Origin: CAZUMJ01 sp964621605
GTDB taxonomy: Bacteria > Actinomycetota > Acidimicrobiia > Acidimicrobiales > Iamiaceae
Reading direction: 5' to 3'
DNA length: 64,000 nucleotides
Assembly (NCBI GenBank): GCA_964621605.1
Contig: CAZUMJ010000011.1
Coordinates: forward strand, 1 to 64,000
A program made the position numbers and the translations under genes. Of this stretch, positions 58,057 to 64,000 are shown piece by piece (position 1 is the stretch's first letter; the number at the start of each line of letters is the position of its first letter). The notes under the pieces are model-generated. The model was not told where the DNA came from. It ran no database searches and saw nothing but the letters and a program-made list of their open reading frames with translations.

Positions 58057-59987
58057 CAGTGGGAGAGCGCTTCGACCCACTCGTCACTGCTCAGTTGTGA
58101 ACCGTGCGCGATGCGTTCGACGTGGACGGTGGGGTGCGTGGCGGCGGCGGCACGCACGAGCTGTTCGAAACGTGTCGCCCGACGCGCAAGCTCTGCTGCG
58201 TTCGGCGGCCCGGGAACGTCATGGAGTCCGGCGGTTTCGGGATTGACGCCGCCGACGTTCTTCGGCAACGGGTCGTCGAGTGCGGCCTCGGCGAACGCGG
58301 CAGGCGTCGGGAGGAACCACACGACCTTGGTTGCCCCGACGCGGGAGAACGCGGTCATCAGCGCCGCAAGGCGTTGCTGCGTCCGCTCATCGAAGGCTCC
58401 CTCACCCAGGTGTGCCCAGGTTCCATCCGGCTGGTGTTGGTCGTACAGGTTCGACATGCCGCCGAGGACGACCACCACCGCGGGCTTGTCGGCGCGGAGC
58501 GCACTCCCGAACGAGAACCACAGCAGCCGGCAGCCGTCGCTCGAAACCGCGCGGCCGTTGCGTGCAGTCACGGCGGCGACACCGAGCGGACAGTCGGTGG
58601 CGGTGTGGCTCGCCACCCAGTAGGTGCCCGGGTCGGACTCGAGCACCCGGTCGAGCGCCGGCAGCGAGGCGGACATCAGCTCGTCCCCGATCGCGGTGAC
58701 CCGAAGCGAGTTCGTGGTGGCGAGCGCGTTCGAGGAGGAGAAGCGGCTCGGCGTGCTGCTCTCAGCGGTCTTCGCGTTCTTGAACGGGAGGGCGAGCGCG
58801 GCCACCACGAGCAGTGCCGCGACGGTGCCGAACGAGCCGACGAGCCGCCACCCGACAAGGCGCGGGTTGTGACGGAGCGGTTCCTCCATGAAGCGGTGCG
58901 ACACCCACGCGAGGGTCAGGACGACCGCGAGGCGCACGACGAACAGCAGCCAATCGCTGTGGATGTGGGTGCGTTCGGGGGTGAGCGTGAAGTAGACGAG
59001 CAGGTGGTAGATGTACCCGCCGTAGCTCACCCGGCCGACCCAGCGCAGCGGGCGGAACGAGAGCAGCCGAGTCGCCGGTCCTTCGAAGAGACACGCCGTG
59101 ATCACGGCGGCGGTGGCGAGCACCGCCCAGGGCACCCACCGGTGGAACGACGAGAAGTTCACGTCGCCCTGGTTCCACAAGAACGCAAGCGCGCCGACCC
59201 CCGCGAGCCCGGCGACCTGGGATGCCCATCGGACCCGAGGCTGGAGCGCGAGGCGCGCGAAGCGAGGGGTGGTGACCGCGAACGCGACCATGACGCCGCC
59301 GAGGATTTCGAACATGCGAGTCGGCGTGGAGAAGTAGACGATGAACCAGTTGCTGCGGCGACTCTGGAACACCATGTAGGCGCAGGAGCTCACCGTCAGG
59401 GCCGCGAACACCATCCATGCTCGGGCGCGTCCGAGCAACGTGACTGCTCCCAGGAACACCAGCGGACACAGCGTGTAGAACTGCTCCTCCACCGACAGCG
59501 ACCAGAACTGGAACATCGTCGGGCCGTTGATGCCGCCGAAGTGCAGGTAGAACGTGGTGCGCACGTAGAAGAGCGTGGTGATGAACTGCTCGGGCAGGTT
59601 CTTGTCGGGAGGTGAGATGCCGCTCAGCGCGGCCGCCATCGACAGGGCGATCGCCGCGAACAAGCCGGGCAGCAGGCGGCGGGCGCGTCGGGTCCAGAAC
59701 CCCGACAGCGAAGTGTGGTCCTTCTTGGTGCGCTCAGCGATGAGCACCCGGGTGATGAGGAAGCCCGACAGGGCGAAGAAGGAGCAGAGCGTGAGCCATC
59801 CGCCAGGGATCCAGAACGGTCGGATGGTGCTCCCGTAGGGCATGTGGGAGGCGAGCACGCCGAGGAGCGCTGCGCCGCGCAGTCCGTCGAGACCGGGCGC
59901 GTACCCGCTCAGCAGGCGCGTGCGCTCCGCTTCGACGGCCGACGTCATGTCTTCGGGAGCAGCAACCGCGCTCGGCGCGTCCGGCAC
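58056..59987 (-). CDS. Acyltransferase-3 protein with degenerate SGNH domain (first of pair)
   Basis: A 643-residue paralogue of the gene that follows it. The acyltransferase-3 domain is complete (APGLDGLRGAALLGVLASHMPYG, FWSLSVEEQFYTLCPLVF). The C-terminal SGNH-like domain has the same loss: VTAIGDELMSASLPAL with Glu in place of Ser, and no D-x-x-H. The shared ATDCPLG and GGMSNLYDQHQPDGTWAHLG segments show that the pair arose by duplication after the loss. I use the GTG at 59987 with GGAGGA five bases upstream; an in-frame ATG at 60089 is less likely. A TACGCT box lies about 35 bases upstream. Confidence 0.85.
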   Translation of the reverse strand: MPDAPSAVAAPEDMTSAVEAERTRLLSGYAPGLDGLRGAALLGVLASHMPYGSTIRPFWIPGGWLTLCSFFALSGFLITRVLIAERTKKDHTSLSGFWTRRARRLLPGLFAAIALSMAAALSGISPPDKNLPEQFITTLFYVRTTFYLHFGGINGPTMFQFWSLSVEEQFYTLCPLVFLGAVTLLGRARAWMVFAALTVSSCAYMVFQSRRSNWFIVYFSTPTRMFEILGGVMVAFAVTTPRFARLALQPRVRWASQVAGLAGVGALAFLWNQGDVNFSSFHRWVPWAVLATAAVITACLFEGPATRLLSFRPLRWVGRVSYGGYIYHLLVYFTLTPERTHIHSDWLLFVVRLAVVLTLAWVSHRFMEEPLRHNPRLVGWRLVGSFGTVAALLVVAALALPFKNAKTAESSTPSRFSSSNALATTNSLRVTAIGDELMSASLPALDRVLESDPGTYWVASHTATDCPLGVAAVTARNGRAVSSDGCRLLWFSFGSALRADKPAVVVVLGGMSNLYDQHQPDGTWAHLGEGAFDERTQQRLAALMTAFSRVGATKVVWFLPTPAAFAEAALDDPLPKNVGGVNPETAGLHDVPGPPNAAELARRATRFEQLVRAAAATHPTVHVERIAHGSQLSSDEWVEALSH

Positions 59988-60021
59988 GAGGTCCTCCGAA
60001 TCCGAGTGGGGCCGACGGGCG

Positions 60022-60027
60022 AGCGTA
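60022..60027 (-). promoter_or_regulatory. Putative -10 box of the acyltransferase pair
   Basis: TACGCT on the minus strand, giving a leader of about 28 bases with the GGAGGA ribosome site. Confidence 0.4.
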
Positions 60028-60097
60028 ACCAACGGGCGCGGGCTGCCCCTGCCTACGCCGCGTCGAATGTCGACTTTCGAGGTCGGCATTTGCGGCC

Positions 60098-60103
60098 TAC
60101 GCT
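60098..60103 (+). promoter_or_regulatory. -10 box of the sulfhydrylase gene
   Basis: TACGCT with 6 bases to the ATG at 60110. Confidence 0.55.
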
Positions 60104-60109
60104 CCGGGC

Positions 60110-61426
60110 ATGACGAACAAGAACTGGGGCTTCGAGACCACGCAGATCCATGCCGGGCACCGGCCGGACCCGACCACCGGGGCGACGGCCACGCCGATCT
60201 ACCAGACGACGTCGTTCCAGTTCAACGATGCCGATCACGCCGCGAACCTGTTCGCGCTGAGCGAGATCGGCAACATCTACACCCGCATCATGAACCCCAC
60301 GCAGGCCGTGGTGGAGGCAAAGGTCGCGGCGCTCGAAGGTGCGCCCGACACCGCCGTGGGCCTGCCCGGTGCGCTCGAACTGGCGTCGGGGCAGTCCGCC
60401 AGCATGTTCGCCATCCTCAACATCGCAGGGGCAGGCGACCACGTGGTGGCCTCCGCGTCGCTGTACGGCGGGACGTTCAACCTCTTCCACCACTCGCTGC
60501 GCAAGCTGGGCATCGACTTCACCTTCGTGGAGGACCCCGACGACCTCGACGCGTGGCGCGCCGCGGCGCAGCCGAACACCAAGGCGTTCTTCGGCGAGAC
60601 CATCGGCAACCCCAAGAACGACGTGCTGAACCTCCGTGGCGTCGCCGACGTCGCGCACGAGGTGGGTGTGCCGCTCATCGTCGACAACACGATCGCCACC
60701 CCGTGGCTGTTGCGTCCGCTCGAGCACGGCGCGGACATCGTGGTGCACTCGACCACCAAGTTCATGTCCGGCCACGCCACCACGATCGGCGGGGTGCTCG
60801 TCGACGGTGGCACGTTCGACTTCTCGCAGAACGACCGCTTCCCCGGCATGGTCGAACCCGACGAGAGCTACCACGGCCTGGCGTACTGGCCGGCACTCGG
60901 TCCGGGCTCGTACATCATCAAGGCACGCGTGCAGCTGCTGCGCGACCTGGGTGCCGCCATCTCCCCGTTCAACGCCTTCCTGACGATCCAGGGCCTCGAG
61001 ACGTTGAGCCTGCGCGTCGAGCGCCACAACGCCAACGCGGCGAAGGTCGCGGCGTTCCTCGAGGGGCACGAGCAGGTCGAGCGGGTCAACTACGCGGGGC
61101 TGTCGAGCTCGCCGTGGCACGACCGCGCCACGGAGCTGTTCGGCGGCAAGGGGTACGGCTCGCTGCCGTCGTTCGTCATCGCCGGCGGGCACGAAGCCGG
61201 CAAGCGCTTCATCAACGCCCTGCAGCTGCACCAGCACGTCGCCAACATGGGTGACGTCCGCAGCCTCGCCATCCACCCGGCGTCCACGACGCACTCGCAG
61301 ATGACATCCGAGGAGCTGCTGCGCATCGGGATCGAGCCGGGCCTGGTGCGCCTCTCGGTCGGCATCGAGACCGTCGACGACATCATCGCCGACCTGGAGC
61401 AGGCGTTCGGCGCAGCCCGGGGCTGA
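60110..61426 (+). CDS. metY: O-acetylhomoserine sulfhydrylase
   Basis: A 438-residue pyridoxal-phosphate enzyme of the Cys/Met metabolism family that makes homocysteine from O-acetylhomoserine and sulfide. The start GFETTQIHAGHRPDPTTGAT and the IYQTTSFQFND segment are typical of MetY; the cofactor lysine is in HSTTKFMSGHATTIGG. The length exceeds that of MetB/MetZ-type enzymes (about 390) and fits MetY, but O-succinylhomoserine or O-phosphohomoserine use cannot be excluded. A possible stem with one bulge (61421-61429 with 61440-61447) lies just after it. Confidence 0.9.
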   Translation: MTNKNWGFETTQIHAGHRPDPTTGATATPIYQTTSFQFNDADHAANLFALSEIGNIYTRIMNPTQAVVEAKVAALEGAPDTAVGLPGALELASGQSASMFAILNIAGAGDHVVASASLYGGTFNLFHHSLRKLGIDFTFVEDPDDLDAWRAAAQPNTKAFFGETIGNPKNDVLNLRGVADVAHEVGVPLIVDNTIATPWLLRPLEHGADIVVHSTTKFMSGHATTIGGVLVDGGTFDFSQNDRFPGMVEPDESYHGLAYWPALGPGSYIIKARVQLLRDLGAAISPFNAFLTIQGLETLSLRVERHNANAAKVAAFLEGHEQVERVNYAGLSSSPWHDRATELFGGKGYGSLPSFVIAGGHEAGKRFINALQLHQHVANMGDVRSLAIHPASTTHSQMTSEELLRIGIEPGLVRLSVGIETVDDIIADLEQAFGAARG

Positions 61427-61467
61427 CGGTACGGGCACGCCGTAGCCGCGGCCGGCGGCCGGTGCGC

Positions 61468-63450
61468 TCAGCCCGACGAGGCGGGTTGCGGGGATCGCTG
61501 TGGTCCTCGCAACCCCACACGTCGTCTGACCGTCCACACCTCTCGCAGGCTCGACACGTAGGCGCCGGAGCGCACGTGCCCGTCTGCGTGGTGCTCCCAG
61601 CGCACGCCGACCTCGAGGACCGAGAAGCCGTAGGCACGCGCGAGCGCGAGGGCTTCGACGTCGAAGCCCCATCCGTCGATCTCGGTGTGCGCGAACACCG
61701 CCTCGGCAGCTTCCGCGCTGAACACCTTGAAGCCGCGCTGCGAGTCGCGGATGCCGGGGAGCACGAGAAGCTGGATGACCAGGTTGCCGATCTGTCCGAC
61801 GCGTGATCGCAATGCCGACTGCGCGTGGGTCACCTCGCGTCCGCGCACGCCGATCGACCCGATCACGATGTCGGGCGGGTGGGTACGGCGAGCGGCCGCG
61901 GCGAGGAGCCGGTCGAGCTCCGCGATGTGCGTGGACCCGTCCGCGTCGAGGAAGACGCGCTGGTGTCCGGTGGCCGCCAACATCCCGGCACGCACCGCCG
62001 CGCCCTTGCCGCGGTTCTGCGGCAGGGCGACGAGTCGGATCATGGGCATGTCCGAGGCGAGGTTCGTGACACGCGCGGCGGTGTCGTCGGTGGAGCCGTC
62101 GTCGACCACCAGGACCTCTGCGGTTCCCGGTCGGCCGTGTAGGTACTCGGCGATGTCGGCGAGGGTCGGTTCGATGCGACCGGCCTCGTTGTAGGCGGGC
62201 ACGATCACCGACAGGTCCACCGCCGCCGGCGACGGGATGAAGGCCGGGCGGGGCCACATGGGTGCTTGCTGCTGCCGCGCGATGCGCGTCGCGAAGACGA
62301 ACCCTCCGACGGCCACCACGATGAGCGGACTGACGCCGGCGATCCCGGAGAGCAGGTGTACGTACCCGAGCGCCCAGAGGGCCAGCAGCCACCGGCGCTG
62401 ACGGCGGGTTGCCGTCGCGAGAAGTCCGCAACCGGTGACGATGAGGAGGCCGGCGTCGTACCACATGGTGTGCGGCGACAGCAGCACGATGCCGGCGGCG
62501 GCCGCGCCCATGCACGCGGCAGACGACGAGCGGTCGAAGTGGCGCCAGGTGCGGACGAGCGAGGCGACCACCAGTGCGGCGAGGCCCCACCCGATGACGT
62601 TGGCCGCGAGGTCGTCGACGCCGCGGATCGCCTGGGCGACGCCGAGCAGCGACACCGCGTTCGCCTTGTTGGCGGCCGCATCGAGGTCGCCGAACGCGTT
62701 GGCCTGCTCGAGCCAGGTGCGCGGCCACGCGACACCGCAGATGACCGCACCGGCCGCCCACAGCCCCACCGCGGTGACCGCGGCGCCCGCCATCGCCCGC
62801 CACCGCCCGGCGACCAGCACGAGGAACAGCAGCGGGCCGCCCAGCTGGGGCTTGCAGAGGGCCAGCCCCGCCACGAGCCCCGCGGCCAGGTCACGGTCGT
62901 CGTGGAGGAGGCGCCAGGTCGCGGCCAGCACCAAGATCGTGAGCGCGGTGTTCTGGCCCAGCATCACGCCGGCGAAGCCCGGGAAGAACGTGAGCGAGAG
63001 GGCGAGGATGCGGGCGTAGGAGTGGCGCAGGTCGCGCACCATCGGCTCGATCAGGTGCAGCGCGAGACCGACCGCTCCCAGCATCAGGCACGTGACGAGG
63101 AAGTACGAGAGGCGATACGGCAGGCGCGCCAACGGCGCATAGGCGAGCGCGACCGGTGGCGGGTAGGCGAACGCCAAGAAGCCGCTGGTGTCGCCGGCGA
63201 AGAGGTCGCGCTGGGCGGCTGACTGGCGTGCCGGCTCGTAGAGGTGCGCGGCGTCGCCGTCGTTGACGATGCGCCCGGCGCTGTAGAAGGCCGGGTAGTC
63301 ACCGCCGAGGCGACCCGACGCCGTGCCCGAGCCCTGCCCGGCGAGCAGTGCGACGGTGAACGCGACGGCGAGCGCGGCGAGCACCGCCCATGCGATGCGA
63401 TTCGCCCGCGCGTAGCCCAGGTGCGGCAGCTTCAGCGGCGGGCGGGTCAC
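61468..63450 (-). CDS. Fusion of GT87-like membrane glycosyltransferase and GT2 glycosyltransferase
   Basis: A 660-residue two-part protein. Residues about 20-400 contain about ten membrane helices with the DUF2029/GT87 pattern (GGDYPAFYSAGRIVNDGDAAHLYEP in pieces, AFAYPPPVALAYAPLARLPY), a family of polyprenyl-phosphate-sugar-dependent mannosyltransferases. Residues about 412-640 are a cytoplasmic GT2 domain (LSVIVPAYNEAGRIEPTL, VVDDGSTDDT, nucleotide-sugar motif FLDADGST, and GFKVFSAEAAEAVF) like dolichyl-phosphate hexose synthases. The fusion would place donor synthesis and sugar transfer in one polypeptide. Its GTG follows serC by 57 bases with a hairpin between. Confidence 0.85.
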   Translation of the reverse strand: MTRPPLKLPHLGYARANRIAWAVLAALAVAFTVALLAGQGSGTASGRLGGDYPAFYSAGRIVNDGDAAHLYEPARQSAAQRDLFAGDTSGFLAFAYPPPVALAYAPLARLPYRLSYFLVTCLMLGAVGLALHLIEPMVRDLRHSYARILALSLTFFPGFAGVMLGQNTALTILVLAATWRLLHDDRDLAAGLVAGLALCKPQLGGPLLFLVLVAGRWRAMAGAAVTAVGLWAAGAVICGVAWPRTWLEQANAFGDLDAAANKANAVSLLGVAQAIRGVDDLAANVIGWGLAALVVASLVRTWRHFDRSSSAACMGAAAAGIVLLSPHTMWYDAGLLIVTGCGLLATATRRQRRWLLALWALGYVHLLSGIAGVSPLIVVAVGGFVFATRIARQQQAPMWPRPAFIPSPAAVDLSVIVPAYNEAGRIEPTLADIAEYLHGRPGTAEVLVVDDGSTDDTAARVTNLASDMPMIRLVALPQNRGKGAAVRAGMLAATGHQRVFLDADGSTHIAELDRLLAAAARRTHPPDIVIGSIGVRGREVTHAQSALRSRVGQIGNLVIQLLVLPGIRDSQRGFKVFSAEAAEAVFAHTEIDGWGFDVEALALARAYGFSVLEVGVRWEHHADGHVRSGAYVSSLREVWTVRRRVGLRGPQRSPQPASSG

Positions 63451-63466
63451 ACCTTCACGTCGGTCG

Positions 63467-63499
63467 GCCGACCGGGGTCTTGAGTCGGCCCCGGTCGGC
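63467..63499 (-). terminator. Hairpin terminator after serC
   Basis: GCCGACCGGGG (63467-63477) pairs perfectly with CCCCGGTCGGC (63489-63499) over an 11-base loop, 8 bases beyond the serC stop. It also precedes the glycosyltransferase gene, so it may only partly terminate. Confidence 0.6.
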
Positions 63500-63507
63500 G
63501 AACCGGG

Positions 63508-64000
63508 TCAGGAGATGGCGGCCACGACGTGGTCGATGCACCCGGTCAGCGCGGCCACGTCTTCGGGGTCGATCGCGGGGAAGATCGCGATGCGGAGCTG
63601 GTTGCGGCCGAGCTTGCGGTAGGCGTCGGTGTCGACGATGCCGTTCGCGCGCAGGATGGCCGACACCGCGGTTGCGTCGATGCGCTCGTCGAGGTCGATG
63701 GTCGCCACCACGTGGCTGCGGTCGGCCGGGTTCGCGACGTACGGCGAGGCGAAGTCGCTCGCCTCGGCCCAGTTGTAGATGGTCTCCGCGGAGCGGTCGC
63801 AGCGGCCGGCGGCGAACGCCAGACCACCGTTGTGGTTGATCCACTCGACCTGCTGGACGGCGAGGTGGATCGTGGCGAGCGCGGGGGTGTTGTAGGTCTG
63901 GTCCTTGCGGGAGTTCTCGAGGGCGACCGACAGGTCGATAGACGCGGGGATCCAGCGTCCGGATGCCTTGATGCGCTCGATGCGCTCGATGGCAGCAGGA
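63508..64000 (-). CDS. serC: Phosphoserine aminotransferase, C-terminal part
   Basis: The last 163 residues or so of a class V pyridoxal-phosphate aminotransferase, cut by the window end. It converts 3-phosphohydroxypyruvate to phosphoserine in serine synthesis. Recognised pieces are YNTPALATIHLAVQQVEW, INHNGGLAF, ETIYNWAEASDFASPYVANP and the C-terminal YRKLGRNQLRIAIFPAIDPE, which match the actinobacterial form of SerC. The frame is open to base 64000, and the cofactor lysine lies beyond it. The family assignment rests on these C-terminal motifs only. Confidence 0.88.
   Translation of the reverse strand, partial: PAAIERIERIKASGRWIPASIDLSVALENSRKDQTYNTPALATIHLAVQQVEWINHNGGLAFAAGRCDRSAETIYNWAEASDFASPYVANPADRSHVVATIDLDERIDATAVSAILRANGIVDTDAYRKLGRNQLRIAIFPAIDPEDVAALTGCIDHVVAAIS

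Noticed and set aside
1..64000. tRNA or rRNA genes, CRISPR arrays, transposases, integrases, toxin-antitoxin or phage modules
   Set aside because: None recognised on either strand; the window reads as core chromosome with no accessory island.

Overview
This 64 kb window is a dense, high-GC chromosomal segment of an actinobacterium. GTG starts are common, four-base gene overlaps are frequent, and a TANNNT -10 box lies 6-9 bases upstream of many start codons, as expected for leaderless transcripts. Gene content (GlgE-type alpha-glucan pathway, SCP2 protein, MeaB GTPase, GatCAB, RDD protein with an N-terminal GWWQASDGKWYPP motif) suggests class Acidimicrobiia; that placement is inference. I saw no rRNA or tRNA gene, CRISPR array, insertion sequence, integrase or phage gene. 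The window opens inside gltB and closes inside serC.

Layout. 1-2.9 kb: glutamate synthase, gltB (3' part) and gltD. 3-10 kb: an RDD membrane protein, a 50-bp tandem repeat, an alpha/beta hydrolase, an L,D-transpeptidase lipoprotein, an MFS transporter, murA (active-site Cys replaced by Asp) and a polytopic membrane protein with a small membrane partner. 10.2-12.3 kb: NifU-like scaffold, MeaB GTPase and an enoyl-CoA hydratase. 12.3-21.9 kb: a complete alpha-glucan cluster, with glgP divergent from glgE-treS-mak-glgB. 21.9-26 kb: rhomboid protease (its 3' end runs 189 bases antisense into galT), galT, cysteine desulfurase and mnmA. 26-36 kb: a membrane protein, a MetE-C-like protein, a DUF4388 protein with a Trp/Asp-rich tail, ligA, a small membrane protein, a PASTA kinase lacking the HRD aspartate, and an SCP2 protein. 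36-43.5 kb: a TetR regulator with a 16-bp palindrome, an esterase, gatCAB, a repeat-rich lipoprotein, and a DHA2 exporter coupled to its own TetR gene. 43.5-47 kb: two ABC exporters in one chain of four overlapping genes. 47-56 kb: ilvD, a GT-C-like membrane protein, an OafA-type acyltransferase, then ilvB-ilvN-ilvC behind a valine/leucine-rich leader peptide and attenuator. 56-60 kb: two coupled acyltransferases with degenerate SGNH domains. 60-64 kb: an O-acetylhomoserine sulfhydrylase, a GT87-GT2 fusion and serC.

How the parts work together. TreS isomerises trehalose to maltose, Mak phosphorylates it, GlgE polymerises maltose-1-phosphate, GlgB branches the glucan and GlgP degrades it. IlvB/N, IlvC and IlvD cover three steps of branched-chain amino acid synthesis. 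GatCAB makes Gln-tRNA and/or Asn-tRNA by transamidation. The cysteine desulfurase supplies sulfur to MnmA.

Points most worth a second look: the HRD-to-HRG kinase, the GDS-to-GDE acyltransferase pair, three short leaderless ORFs whose stop codons overlap the start of the main gene, the ilv attenuator, and the rhomboid/galT antisense overlap.
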